Origin: Candidatus Sumerlaeaceae bacterium
GTDB taxonomy: Bacteria > Sumerlaeota > Sumerlaeia > Sumerlaeales > Sumerlaeaceae
Reading direction: 5' to 3'
Assembly (NCBI GenBank): GCA_019695055.1
Contig: JAIBAT010000143.1
Coordinates: 86,571 to 118,835, forward strand
DNA: 32,265 nt
Below, piece by piece: positions 17,265 through 26,507 of the stretch. The stretch's first letter is position 1. Each line of letters starts with the position of its first letter. A program made the translations under genes and the position numbers. Below the pieces are notes generated by a model, which saw only the letters and a list, made by a program, of their open reading frames with translations, was not told where the DNA came from and did no database searches.

Positions 17265-17401
17265 CATTTGCATTTTGCAGGATTCGCACGTTTTAAAGGC
17301 AGTTAATCGCCCGCAGAGCCCCCTTTTTCAAACTTTCCCTTGCAAAATGCAAATGCCTCCTTATCGTGAGAAGGTGCTTAATCTGCATTATGAATGCAAA
17401 T
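17265..17401. promoter_or_regulatory. Inverted-repeat array upstream of the sigma-54 regulator operon
   Basis: CATTTGCATTTTGCA (17265-17279) recurs as its exact reverse complement at 17341-17355, separated by 61 bases. A third ATGCAAAT copy is at 17394-17401, inside the near-palindrome TGCATT-ATG-AATGCA (17384-17398). Three ATGCAAAT octamers in a 137-base non-coding region look like binding sites for a dimeric regulator, perhaps the sigma-54 activator encoded downstream. A 15-bp perfect match is unlikely by chance in so short a region. Confidence 0.5.
17373..17386 (+). promoter_or_regulatory. Candidate -24/-12 (sigma-54) promoter
   Basis: GG at 17373-17374 and GC at 17385-17386 are separated by exactly ten bases (GGTGC then CTGCA around them), the defining GG-N10-GC spacing of sigma-54 promoters. 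The full consensus TGGCAC-N5-TTGC is only partly met. It lies 40 bases before the GTG of the first gene of the sigma-54 regulator operon, which suggests autoregulation. Confidence 0.3.
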
Positions 17402-17425
17402 TGAAAGATTAGCGGAACGACGGGG

Positions 17426-17758
17426 GTGTCAGTCTTGCTGAACTTGGAGTTCAAGCTTCAGGCATTGCAATTTCCGCCTTACTTCGTGCGATTCGTCGAG
17501 CGGACGAGCCCCGGCGGTCTTCCCTTCCTATTGCAGACCCTCACCGAGACACAACGTCTGGAACTTAACCTCTTCCAGAAGGAGTTTTGCGAGGGTTTTA
17601 AATTCGAGCAATCCAACGACCTTGACCATGCGGTGGAGTTTTACAATGCCACCCTCCACCGCCATCCACTGTTCGCATTCCTCATCGCCGAGCACCTGCG
17701 ATACCTTGAAACCATCCACAATCAGTCCCTGACGCCACCTCCCGAGGGTATCGCATGA
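17426..17758 (+). CDS. Small protein coupled to a sigma-54 activator
   Basis: No family was recognised. It is 110 residues, hydrophilic and mainly helical, with a stretch (residues 60-95, [21 protein letters not shown]) that could be one tetratricopeptide-like unit. The GTG at 17426 was taken as start. Its stop overlaps the next start by four bases (ATGA), so it is probably translated with, and works with, the activator that follows. It might be a binding partner or anti-activator, but this is a guess from position only. Confidence 0.6.
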   Translation: MSVLLNLEFKLQALQFPPYFVRFVERTSPGGLPFLLQTLTETQRLELNLFQKEFCEGFKFEQSNDLDHAVEFYNATLHRHPLFAFLIAEHLRYLETIHNQSLTPPPEGIA

Positions 17759-19617
17759 TCTGCTCCAGTTGCCACGAGGAACTCGTGATGGTCAGCAGCT
17801 TCTGCCCCTTCTGCGGCAAACCGGTGGCTGCCGTGAATCAGGGGCACATGGAGGCAATCCGCCTCTTCTGCGACGGCCAATACGAGGCCGCGGCTGCAAA
17901 GCTGGAATTCGTGCGTGCGACCAGCCCGAAAGACCCGGTCATCGACAAGGACTTGGCCCACGCCCTCCTGCACGCCGGGAAAAAGGAAAAGGCCATCGAA
18001 CTTTATGCAAGCATCGCCGGCCAACACAGTCACTTCGCCGACGTGAATTTCAACTACGCCTTGCTCCTGCTTGCCGCAAAACATCTTGGCGCCGCCCGCG
18101 CCCTTCTTGCGGGCCTTGCCGGCGGCGGACGCATCGATTTCTTTCCACGACGGTTTTACCTTGGCCTCATCTACCCCACGCTTAATAGTTTTCTTTCAGA
18201 TGTCCACCTTCATCTTGGCCTTGTGGAGAAGGACTTGCTTCGCCCCTCCGAGGCGGAGGACCATCTGCGGCGCGCCGTCGAAAAAAATCCCCGCCAGGTC
18301 GCGGCCCACGTCGCCCTCGGCGACCTTGCCATGGCAGCCCGGCGCCATGCCGACGCCGTCGACAGCTACACCACCGCCATGGCGCTCCACCCTCTCAGTG
18401 ATGAGATTCCGGATCTGCACCTCAAGCTCGGCCTTGCCCTGCGCCAGATCGGCAACCATGTCGAGGCCGTCAAGAGCTTCCGCTGGGTGCTGCAGCGCGA
18501 TCCCCAGAATGTCACCGCCCTGGAACTGCTCAGCCAGGCCGTCGAGTCTGCCGGCGCCGATCTGCCGCCCGAACCGGTGACACCCCCTGCCGTGAAAGCG
18601 CGCAAAGACGCCGCAACCGACAGTGCCTCCCCGATTTTTGACCTCAGCTCGTCCGGTGAAGACACCGCCGATGGCGTCCAGATCATCGGCAAAACCCCCG
18701 AGATGCGACGCGTTATGCGGTACGCCCGCCTTGCCGCCGCAAGCGATTCCACCGTGCTCATTACGGGTGAGCATGGCACCGGCAAGGAGCTTGTGGCCCG
18801 CGCCATATTTTTCAATTCGCCCCGCCGCGATCTCCCCTTCGTCACAGTGAATTGCGCGGCCATTCCCGAAAACCTCCTGGAAAGCGACCTCTTTGGCCAC
18901 GAAAAGGGCGCATTTACCGGCGCCTCGGGCCTCAAGCGCGGACGGTTTGAGGTCGCCAACCACGGCACCATATTCCTCGACGAAATCGGCGACCTGACCC
19001 CCCCCATGCAGGTCAAACTCCTGCGCGTCCTGCAGGAAAAGGAGTTTAATCGCGTCGGCGGTAACTCCGTGGTTTCCGTGGATGTCCGTGTCATTGCGGC
19101 CACCAACCGAAATCTGGAAACTCTCATCGCGCAGGGTGCCTTCCGCGAAGACCTCTATTACCGCCTGAATGTCCTGCCTATCCGCATGCCCTCCCTGCGC
19201 GAGCGCTCCCAGGACATTCCACTTCTTATCAATTATTTTCTGGATAAATATCGCAAGACCACCCCCCGCAGCCCCATCACATTCTCCGCCGACGAGCTTG
19301 AATTGTTCATGGAATACCACTGGCCGGGCAACGTTCGCGAATTGGAGAACATGGTCGAGCGGGCCGTGGTCATGGGCACACAAAGTGGGATCTTTCTCCA
19401 GGAGCTCTCGAAAATGCGAAAGCAGAGCGCCGCCGCGCGGGGTCAGGGTTCCAGCGTGCGCACTCTCGACGACCTCGAGCGGGAACACATCGAGAAAACC
19501 CTCGAGCGAACCGGGAACAACAAGAAGAAGGCCGCCGAGCTGCTGGGAATCAACCAGTCCACTCTTTGGCGCAAAATGAAGCGCTACAACCTGGACGTGC
19601 CCGGCGAAAAGGCCTGA
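17755..19617 (+). CDS. Sigma-54-dependent activator with zinc-ribbon/TPR input domain
   Basis: A 620-residue bacterial enhancer-binding protein. Residues 1-24 form a zinc ribbon (Cys3, Cys6, Cys17, Cys20). Residues 25-270 are tetratricopeptide-like helices. Residues about 300-540 are the AAA+ sigma-54 interaction domain with Walker A GEHGTGKE (338-345), the sigma-54 contact loop GAFTGA (385-390) and Walker B IFLDEIGD (406-413). A Fis-type helix-turn-helix follows ([22 protein letters not shown], then [16 protein letters not shown]). It has neither a response-receiver domain nor a GAF or PAS domain, so the input is unusual. The GAFTGA loop is intact, so it should drive open-complex formation. 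It is coupled to the small upstream gene. The target genes are unknown; the next genes are on the other strand. Confidence 0.95.
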   Translation: MICSSCHEELVMVSSFCPFCGKPVAAVNQGHMEAIRLFCDGQYEAAAAKLEFVRATSPKDPVIDKDLAHALLHAGKKEKAIELYASIAGQHSHFADVNFNYALLLLAAKHLGAARALLAGLAGGGRIDFFPRRFYLGLIYPTLNSFLSDVHLHLGLVEKDLLRPSEAEDHLRRAVEKNPRQVAAHVALGDLAMAARRHADAVDSYTTAMALHPLSDEIPDLHLKLGLALRQIGNHVEAVKSFRWVLQRDPQNVTALELLSQAVESAGADLPPEPVTPPAVKARKDAATDSASPIFDLSSSGEDTADGVQIIGKTPEMRRVMRYARLAAASDSTVLITGEHGTGKELVARAIFFNSPRRDLPFVTVNCAAIPENLLESDLFGHEKGAFTGASGLKRGRFEVANHGTIFLDEIGDLTPPMQVKLLRVLQEKEFNRVGGNSVVSVDVRVIAATNRNLETLIAQGAFREDLYYRLNVLPIRMPSLRERSQDIPLLINYFLDKYRKTTPRSPITFSADELELFMEYHWPGNVRELENMVERAVVMGTQSGIFLQELSKMRKQSAAARGQGSSVRTLDDLEREHIEKTLERTGNNKKKAAELLGINQSTLWRKMKRYNLDVPGEKA

Positions 19618-19622
19618 CGCCG

Positions 19623-22600
19623 TTATTCCAGGATGAGGCTGATCCGCGGTCGGATGAGCGGAAGGACCTTGTCTGGCGCCACGGCCATCGGCGCCGCCGG
19701 CACCCACTCCGCCTGTGCCCCGCCATCCGGGCCATATCCATAAACAATCCGCCGGATGTGGACATCACCATATTCTGGAAAGACTTTGACAATGGTCAGG
19801 TTGGCTGTCGTCGCCCGGTCATTGTAATCCAGCCATCCCCAAAAGGCCGGGGTGAAAACCGGAATGTGCAATTCGCCTCTGCATGACGAGGGAACCCGCG
19901 GCCGGAAGGTCAGCGTCTCGCTTGTGTGGTCAAAGGTGACACCCGACAATGCAAACAATGCGTTCCAGGCCGCCATCGCCGCCATCGTGGAACGCAGGGC
20001 CACCGGCTTCCCTCCCGGGGTTTCGCTCACCAGAGACTGGCCCCAGGGATTACGGCCCGACTCGTACAGCGCGTCGAGTGATCGCCGCAGGACACCAAGG
20101 CCCGCGTCCACATCTCCCAGCGCAATGGCCTCGCACCCCAGGAATGCATCAATCAGCGGCAGCAAAGTCTTTGGCGAGGCTGGCCGCCCCAGCGTATCCG
20201 TCTCTGTCGCCGCCGCCGGACGGAAGCGATCCGTGCAGACCGCTAACAACGCCCTTGTGGCCGTGAGTGCGAAATCCTCGGCAAAAATCGGCGGCAACCC
20301 GGCGGCACGCACCGAGAGATCACCCGCCAGCGCCAGTGCATTGATTCCGTTTTGATTGGTGCGCGCGTACAACTCGCCACCGCGCCGGAATTTCTTCAGG
20401 AATTCCTCCCGTGCCCGATCAAACTGGGAGGTATAATCGCCGACGGTTGTTTTGTCGCTCACGCGCTCCGCCGTCGCTATCAGCGCGCGAAGGGCGGCAA
20501 GGTAGTTGGAGCTGGTATAGACAAAACTGCCCGACGCGGTTGTCTGGCTGTCACAGAAACTCTGCCCTTCCGGCAGGTTGTCTCCGTCCCGATCCGAGGC
20601 CGCCAGAAATGCCGTCGCCCGGCCCAGTGCGGGCAGCATTGCCTTCAGTCGTTCGCGCTCGCCATTCGCGAGCGCATGCTGCACACTCAACAGCATCCAC
20701 GCATTGGTCGCATCGCCCGAGGCCAGTCGCGCGTATTGGGGGCCCGTGGTCTCGGTTCCGTCGTGGATATTGCCCGCGCTGGAGGGAATTCCCCCAAGGG
20801 GGGTTTGGGCGGCGCCAAAGCCGTCCAGCAGCGCGCGGTACAGCCCCGGAAACATCGTGGCTGGGAAGCTCACGGCAGCCGGCTGGAATTCCATGCCACC
20901 CAGCATGCCATCCCGGTCCTCCGGCGATTCCAGCATCGAGAAGCGGCCACCGGCCATATTAATACTGTTTGACACCATGGGAAATAGGGAATTCACAAGC
21001 CGCGCCTTCAGCCATTCCGGAAGGTTGGATTTTTGGACAAGCGAGTGCCACTCGGCCGTCTCTCCACGCAGTCGCGAAAGATTCGCATAAACATAACCCG
21101 CCACCCCGACCGCAGAGGCAAATCGGTCCGCATACGCTGGAGATTCCGCCCCTGCTGCTGTCACGATTTTCGGGTTGTACCAGGAAATCACAAACGGCAC
21201 CTGTCGGCGCTCGCCAGGGCCAAGGTTTATGGTGGCGCAAATCGAGGCTGAGGCCGCTTCCCCGGGTTTCAATTGCCCCCGCCAATCCCCCGGCGTCTTG
21301 CTGCGACGATCCAGGCGCAGGTTGCGGCTAAATTGGCCCCACCATGGAATGGCCCCGCCCCGCGGGTTCCATCGAATCGACCGCGTGACGTATGTCCGCG
21401 ATGTCTCCACACCGATAAACACTCCGCCCATGAACGTCTGGGGGCGCTGGCTCGCCGGCTCCGAATCAGCCGTCATATGAATGCCAAGCACACCGCTGGT
21501 TCCCGCGTCCGTGTGGCGCAGGCGGGGATAGACGTCATAGAGGTCTCCCGCCCGCTTCGAGCCGCCACGCCCAATGATATTCTCCCAGGAGAGGGCAATG
21601 GCCACCGAAACCGGCTTGCGTCGCGGATTCTCCACGTCCACCGACACCACCGCCGCAGGGAGGGCCGAATCCGCCTCATTGTGCGGGATCAGCGGCGAAA
21701 ACGAGTTCATGCGCACGAGAATCGGTAGCGACTCATCCTTGAAGAACCACTCCGCAAAAGGAAACAGCCCGCGGTAAACCACCGAGGCCGGAGTGCGGAT
21801 GGGGCTTCCCGGCCCGATGATACCCCCCGGCTCGCGAACCTGCAGGAGCCGCCCCGTACCGCCGCCGGAAACGGACTTCGCCGCAATGGACACAAACGTG
21901 CCACCCGGCCGGCTTAGCGGGTCATCCCACGAGTTGTTGATGGTGAAGTTGGCGAAAGCCCCATTGGGCAGAATCTCAAACTTGCCGGTCCCCAGCCCGC
22001 CAAAAGGAACTCCCGACAGCCAGTTCGCCTTGCCGTCGGCTTGATAGATTTCACCGGTCTCCGGATTCCAACTTGCCGGGCCCGACGGAATTATCGGTCC
22101 GTCGCCGGGTTTCACGCTGACAAGGTAATCAATCTCCGAATTGTGCAGGCGAATGTAACTTACCATCGCCTCGCCCGTGAGTCCCTGGAAACGAATGTCA
22201 AAAACCCCGCGATTCGGCGTCTGTGAAATCTGGCGCACGACCGCGCGATTGCGACCGCCAGCGGCCTTGAACACGTCCATCCGCGATACAATCCGCCGCC
22301 CGTTGATGTCCACCTGAAACACTCGTTGCCCAGGCCCCGATGCCTCAGTTTCCGCAAAACCCAATTCTACGGAAACCGGGGCCTCCGTGGGCAGCCCGGT
22401 AAACACATATCGAAAGTCCGCGCCGTAGCGGGATCTTTGCAACAATGGCTGCATATCGGGCGTGGCACCCGTGATGGGCGCGGCGCTTGCACGTACGCTA
22501 TTTTCGCCCGTCACATCCACGTTGACCCCCGAGGCAACGGGTTGCGCGGCGGCCGCAAGGGTCACAATCAACCATAGCGCCGCTGAGGGAATCAGCGTCA

Positions 22601-22649
22601 GAAACCGGATGCGGAGGTGGCGAACAGGGTTCTTCGGGGGGGAAATCAA
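19623..22649 (-). CDS. GH116-like glucosylceramidase-type glycosidase with malectin domain
   Basis: A 1008-residue protein. Residues 17-35 are a hydrophobic signal sequence or anchor. Residues about 42-170 look like a malectin-type carbohydrate-binding domain. The rest is like GBA2/GH116: GGLGTG at residues 217-222 (NWLSGVPFGGLGTGKFEI) and the catalytic barrel with DRDGDNLPEG and YTSSNYLAALRALIATAER. GH116 enzymes are retaining beta-glucosidases or xylosidases that act on glucosides and glycolipids. It starts with TTG overlapping the DUF151 stop by four bases. An alternative start is not convincing because no ATG occurs until residue 66. The exact nucleophile and acid/base residues were not assigned. 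Confidence 0.8.
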   Translation of the reverse strand: MISPPKNPVRHLRIRFLTLIPSAALWLIVTLAAAAQPVASGVNVDVTGENSVRASAAPITGATPDMQPLLQRSRYGADFRYVFTGLPTEAPVSVELGFAETEASGPGQRVFQVDINGRRIVSRMDVFKAAGGRNRAVVRQISQTPNRGVFDIRFQGLTGEAMVSYIRLHNSEIDYLVSVKPGDGPIIPSGPASWNPETGEIYQADGKANWLSGVPFGGLGTGKFEILPNGAFANFTINNSWDDPLSRPGGTFVSIAAKSVSGGGTGRLLQVREPGGIIGPGSPIRTPASVVYRGLFPFAEWFFKDESLPILVRMNSFSPLIPHNEADSALPAAVVSVDVENPRRKPVSVAIALSWENIIGRGGSKRAGDLYDVYPRLRHTDAGTSGVLGIHMTADSEPASQRPQTFMGGVFIGVETSRTYVTRSIRWNPRGGAIPWWGQFSRNLRLDRRSKTPGDWRGQLKPGEAASASICATINLGPGERRQVPFVISWYNPKIVTAAGAESPAYADRFASAVGVAGYVYANLSRLRGETAEWHSLVQKSNLPEWLKARLVNSLFPMVSNSINMAGGRFSMLESPEDRDGMLGGMEFQPAAVSFPATMFPGLYRALLDGFGAAQTPLGGIPSSAGNIHDGTETTGPQYARLASGDATNAWMLLSVQHALANGERERLKAMLPALGRATAFLAASDRDGDNLPEGQSFCDSQTTASGSFVYTSSNYLAALRALIATAERVSDKTTVGDYTSQFDRAREEFLKKFRRGGELYARTNQNGINALALAGDLSVRAAGLPPIFAEDFALTATRALLAVCTDRFRPAAATETDTLGRPASPKTLLPLIDAFLGCEAIALGDVDAGLGVLRRSLDALYESGRNPWGQSLVSETPGGKPVALRSTMAAMAAWNALFALSGVTFDHTSETLTFRPRVPSSCRGELHIPVFTPAFWGWLDYNDRATTANLTIVKVFPEYGDVHIRRIVYGYGPDGGAQAEWVPAAPMAVAPDKVLPLIRPRISLILE

Positions 22650-23113
22650 GGCTCCGACTCTTCCTCCTCGTCGTCTTCCGGGCCGGGTTGGCCGCCTGAG
22701 GCGCGCTGAACCTCGTTCAGCACCTCCTCCTCTACAAAAATCGGGACCTGTCGTTTCGTCGCCAGCACGATGGCATCGCTCGGGCGGCTGTCAATCTGGA
22801 CTGTTTCACCAGTGGCCAGCCTCAATTCCAGCGCCCCGTAAAACGTGTCGTTTTCCAACTTCACCACCATGACCCGCTCCAGCGTGGCACCGGTTCCCTC
22901 AATGACGTTTAGTATCAGGTCGTGTGTCATCGGGCGCCGTGCCGTATGGCGATGCATCGCCACTTCCAGGGCCTCCGCCTCGTTCGTGCCGATAAATATC
23001 GGAAAGCTGCGTTTGCCACCGTCCGCCTCGCCAAGCACGACAATCTGTGTCACGCCCAGGTCGTCGACGATCTGCAACTCACGCAATTCCATTTCGATGT
23101 AGTTTTCGGCCAT
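22646..23113 (-). CDS. DUF151 bifunctional nuclease family protein
   Basis: A roughly 155-residue protein of the DUF151 family, whose plant member is called bifunctional nuclease. The start MAENYIEMELRELQIVDDLG then PIFIGTNEAEALEVAMHR matches the family core. VQIDSRPSDAIVLATK is the typical central motif. The C-terminus is a Glu/Asp-rich tail. The ATG at 23113 was chosen because the conserved domain starts there. A GTG at 23170 overlaps the pilT stop by four bases (GTGA) and is also possible; it would add 19 residues. The substrate is unknown; families of this kind often accompany thiol or cofactor metabolism genes, but the gene here sits between pilT and a glycosidase. Confidence 0.85.
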   Translation of the reverse strand: MAENYIEMELRELQIVDDLGVTQIVVLGEADGGKRSFPIFIGTNEAEALEVAMHRHTARRPMTHDLILNVIEGTGATLERVMVVKLENDTFYGALELRLATGETVQIDSRPSDAIVLATKRQVPIFVEEEVLNEVQRASGGQPGPEDDEEEESEP

Positions 23114-23166
23114 ATTACGAATTGATACTCCGGAAAAATCGGTCGGAAGAACAGCAGGCTTCCAGG

Positions 23167-24231
23167 TCACGCCATGATGTTCATGTGGCGCTTGAGCTCG
23201 TCCACCTTGCGGCCGTGGCTCAGGGCGGTTTCACGCGAGATGCGGCCTCGCTTGTAGAGATCCGCAATAGCCCGGTCCATCGTCTGCATTCCCAGACCCC
23301 CGCCCGCCTCAATTTGCGTGGCGATTTGGTGGGTCTTCCCCTCGCGGATCAGGTTCCGCACGGCATCTGTGCCGATCATGACCTCCACGGCCAACTCACG
23401 ACCACGCCCTGCGGCACTCGGTAAGAGCGTCTGGCACAGGACCCCCTCGATAACTCCCGCCAACTGGATGCGAATCTGTTCCTGCTGATGCGGAGGGAAT
23501 ACGTCCACGACACGGTCAATGGTCTGTGCCACGTCCACCGTGTGCAGCGTGGAAAACACGAGGTGCCCCGTTTCCGCGGCCGTCAGTGCCGCTCCGATCG
23601 TCTCAAGGTCGCGCATTTCGCCAACCATGATGACATCCGGGTCCTGCCGGAGCACAAACTTCAGTGCGTTTTGAAAGGAAAGCGTGTCCTCATGGACTTC
23701 GCGCTGTTCGATCAGCGCCTTCTTGTGCGGATGCAGATACTCAATCGGGTCTTCCGCCGTGATAATGTGGCAGTCTCGCTCATTATTGATCAGGTCCACC
23801 ATGGCTGCCAGCGTCGTGGACTTGCCCGATCCTGTGGGCCCTGTGATCAGGACCAACCCCGCAGGGCGCCGCGAAAGCCGCTCGCAGACCTTTGTCGGCA
23901 GGTGCAACTCCTCAAACCCGCGGATAATCGTGGGAATGACGCGGAACGCCGCCGCCACACTCCCCCGCTGATAGTGCACGTTCACGCGGAATCGGCTGAT
24001 ATGGGAAATACTTAGCGAAAAATCCAATTCCTTGGATTCCTCAAATTTCTGCTTCTGGAGGTCTGTCAGAACGCCGTAAATAAGTCGGCGGCTTTCCGAA
24101 GAGGTCAGCGGCGGCGCCTCAACATTGACCAGCTTCCCGTCAATGCGCAAAACCGGCGGGCGACCTACCGCAAGGTGAAGGTCCGACGCATCCCGCTCCA
24201 CGGTGAGTTTCAAGAGTTCAGAAATTTCCAA
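23167..24231 (-). CDS. pilT: Type IV pilus retraction ATPase
   Basis: PilT hydrolyses ATP to retract type IV pili at the inner membrane, powering twitching motility and DNA uptake. The 354-residue protein starts EISELLKLTVERDASDLHLAVG, typical for PilT. Walker A is GPTGSGKST (131-139), Asp and Glu of the Asp box/Walker B lie in DPIEYL (161-166) and MVGEMRD (202-208), and the His box is in HLVFSTLHT (223-231). The C-terminal AVRNLIREGK (290-299) is close to the AIRNLIRE motif of true PilT. Translation starts at TTG, supported by a GAGGAG ribosome binding site nine bases upstream. It leads a coupled run with DUF151 and GH116 genes. Confidence 0.93.
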   Translation of the reverse strand: MEISELLKLTVERDASDLHLAVGRPPVLRIDGKLVNVEAPPLTSSESRRLIYGVLTDLQKQKFEESKELDFSLSISHISRFRVNVHYQRGSVAAAFRVIPTIIRGFEELHLPTKVCERLSRRPAGLVLITGPTGSGKSTTLAAMVDLINNERDCHIITAEDPIEYLHPHKKALIEQREVHEDTLSFQNALKFVLRQDPDVIMVGEMRDLETIGAALTAAETGHLVFSTLHTVDVAQTIDRVVDVFPPHQQEQIRIQLAGVIEGVLCQTLLPSAAGRGRELAVEVMIGTDAVRNLIREGKTHQIATQIEAGGGLGMQTMDRAIADLYKRGRISRETALSHGRKVDELKRHMNIMA

Positions 24232-24415
24232 GTTGTGCGACTCCTCTATATGGCCCCGCCATGAAAACCGGACGCAGCCGTAACGACTCCGGCCGGGGCG
24301 AATGGCCTCCTGCCAGCTTACTTCAGGTATTCCGGTTCATAGGTCCTTCCCGCGTCAAGGGCAACATGAAAAGCACCAAAAATAGGCACCTCTTTGGCCC
24401 GGTTTCTGGGCGGGA

Positions 24416-26488
24416 CTACCGTTTGGTGACCGAAACCGACGTGCCATCGTCTCCCGTGGTGGGGACCTTGTACCTCGGAGGCGCCGCGGCACAGTAGGTC
24501 GTTTCTTCGTCGCTGAGAACAGGCGCAAGGGTCGGATCCAGGAGTACCTCGTTCACCAGCACCTCCTTTCCATCCAGCCTCATCCTCCGGTTCACCAATC
24601 GTGTCCCGTGGCTATAATCCGCGTAGGTCGCCTCGTGGCCAAAATACAACGGCTGGATGCGCACACCGTTCAACCGGTGCCACCCATAAATGGCCACCCT
24701 GGCAAAGTTCGTGAAAGTCGCCAGCTTTGGGCTAACAACCACATCCTTCTTGTCCCCCGCCACCAGCGCCCCCAGTGGCTGCGTCGTAATCGCTGTGCGC
24801 TGGGCGCGCACCAACTCCTCATGATGCCAGAAAACCGGCACGGTAATCATCTGAGGCCCCGGCGGAATCGGCGAAGGGGCCAGCTTGCACGTCGCCGCCG
24901 TGTAAATGGCATCCACCATCTTGCGAGTCGGCAGCGCACACCGCGTCAGGTCCGCGACCTGCTGCGCCAGGATGGGAGTCATGGGAATCCGAAAATAGTC
25001 CTTGTCGCTCCCGATGGCCATATAGTCCGGCGTCACAAAGAATTCTACCGTGTGTTTGCGCCCCCCGATAACTGTGGAAGTCGTCACCGGTTTCAGCTTC
25101 CGAAGGAAATCCGGAATGTTTCCCCGCACAATCTCTTCATAAATTCTGTCCTCACGCTCGTCGCGCGGCAGGCTCGTTATCACATCCTTGAATTGGGTCC
25201 CCATCATCGCCCCCGCAGGCCGTGGCGGCAACGTCAGCCGGTCCATGGCCCGCTTTTCCGTCTTCCCCTCTGGATACAGCAGATACTTCGCCCGCACCGC
25301 CTTGAACTTCTTGAGCCGCGGTTGCCACTCCGACTCCAGCTTCGCAACAGTCTCGGTCGTCAGGCGTGTCTGCAGATCCGGAATCCCCATCAACCGCGCC
25401 GACGTACTGGTAAGCCTCGTGTCATTCGGATAAAGCTTGTACGCGGTCTGCAACATGTTCAGCCCGTTGCGCACCGGCAGAAAGTTATCCCGATCCGTCA
25501 CGATGGCCCGAACGCCCCCACATTTCACGTTTTTGTGTTTCGACGAAACCGGCGTGAACTCCACCGCCTCAAACCTCACCCCCGGCTGCTTCAAATCCAT
25601 CAGCGCTTCCGCATACTTCGCCCCGTCCACAAACGGTGCCCCCATCATCTCAAACGGAAACGACGTCCCGCGCCCCTCGCTCAGGTTGCTCCCCTCGAAG
25701 ATACAGGTCCCAGGGTACAGCGCCGCTGCATTCAGCGAACGCATGTTAGGCGACGGCGCCATAAATTTTCGCCCCGTCTCGTCCCACCACTGCCCGCGAT
25801 TCCAGTTTCTCACCTTCACAACGCGCAGATCCGCCTTCGGGGTCATCCATTCCGAGTTCCACATCGTAGCCAGCTCGCCCACCGTCATCCCGTGTCGCGT
25901 GGCCACGCCAAACGCCGCGCCCGCGCCCAGCCGCCCGATGAGCCCGAAATCCTTCAAATTCGGCGCACCCTCCACCATCGTCCCGGATATCGGATTCGGC
26001 CGGTCAATCACATAGAAGGGCTTTCCGTTCTTTGCCGCCGCCTCCATGCAATACGTCATCGTCCACATAAAAGTGTAAAACCTCGCCCCCACATCCTGCA
26101 GGTCATACACCAGCACGTCCACGTTCTTGAGCTGCTCATCTGTCGGGGCCTTGCGCGCACCATAAACCGCGTAAACCGGGATGCTCGTCGCCGGGTCAAC
26201 ATAATCCTTGTCGCCCCGCCCCGCCTGCATCACGCCGCGCAAGCCATGCTCAGGCGAGAAGAATGCAGTGACCGTCGTCCCCGGCGCGGACAATATATAG
26301 TCCGCATCCGGACGCCCCTTCTCGTCGCAGCCCGCGGGGTTTGTGATCATCCCGATCCGTTTACCCTTCACCTGCCCCAGCAGCTCGTCCAGTTGCTCGC
26401 GCACCGTCGCACCCGCCGGCACCGCGCACCCCAGCATCACCGACACCGCCAGAATTCCAAGTCCCGCTCGTCTCACAGGCCACCCCAT
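24416..26488 (-). CDS. namZ: NamZ-type exo-muramidase (DUF1343) fused to a conserved extra domain
   Basis: The protein is 690 residues from the ATG at 26488, which begins a signal peptide (GILAVSVMLGCAVPAGA). Residues 40-410 are a DUF1343/NamZ domain, an exo-N-acetylmuramidase that releases MurNAc from peptidoglycan fragments: KRIGMITNPAG (43-53), the SPEHG motif (78-82), YDLQDVGARFYTFMWT (128-143) and EGRGTSFPFE (271-280). NamZ proteins are normally about 400 residues. A second domain at 415-690 has the marks of a conserved enzyme: AIGSDKDYFRIPMTP (491-505), LPTRKMVDAIY (519-529), YGWHR (601-605) and YADYSHGTRLV (622-632). I do not know the function of the second domain; it is often seen alone in similar bacteria, I believe. 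The gene starts 20 bases after the ATP-grasp gene. Confidence 0.85.
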   Translation of the reverse strand: MGWPVRRAGLGILAVSVMLGCAVPAGATVREQLDELLGQVKGKRIGMITNPAGCDEKGRPDADYILSAPGTTVTAFFSPEHGLRGVMQAGRGDKDYVDPATSIPVYAVYGARKAPTDEQLKNVDVLVYDLQDVGARFYTFMWTMTYCMEAAAKNGKPFYVIDRPNPISGTMVEGAPNLKDFGLIGRLGAGAAFGVATRHGMTVGELATMWNSEWMTPKADLRVVKVRNWNRGQWWDETGRKFMAPSPNMRSLNAAALYPGTCIFEGSNLSEGRGTSFPFEMMGAPFVDGAKYAEALMDLKQPGVRFEAVEFTPVSSKHKNVKCGGVRAIVTDRDNFLPVRNGLNMLQTAYKLYPNDTRLTSTSARLMGIPDLQTRLTTETVAKLESEWQPRLKKFKAVRAKYLLYPEGKTEKRAMDRLTLPPRPAGAMMGTQFKDVITSLPRDEREDRIYEEIVRGNIPDFLRKLKPVTTSTVIGGRKHTVEFFVTPDYMAIGSDKDYFRIPMTPILAQQVADLTRCALPTRKMVDAIYTAATCKLAPSPIPPGPQMITVPVFWHHEELVRAQRTAITTQPLGALVAGDKKDVVVSPKLATFTNFARVAIYGWHRLNGVRIQPLYFGHEATYADYSHGTRLVNRRMRLDGKEVLVNEVLLDPTLAPVLSDEETTYCAAAPPRYKVPTTGDDGTSVSVTKR

Positions 26489-26507
26489 CAATAATTTTAT
26501 GGAAAAT

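Noticed and set aside
18196..19707. Long - strand open frame of 503 codons
   Set aside because: It lies opposite the sigma-54 activator, has Gly/His/Asp composition and no domain. The activator is clearly the real gene.
24608..26494. Long + strand open frame of 628 codons
   Set aside because: It is the shadow of the NamZ fusion gene. Its protein is rich in Arg, His and Pro with no recognisable domain.
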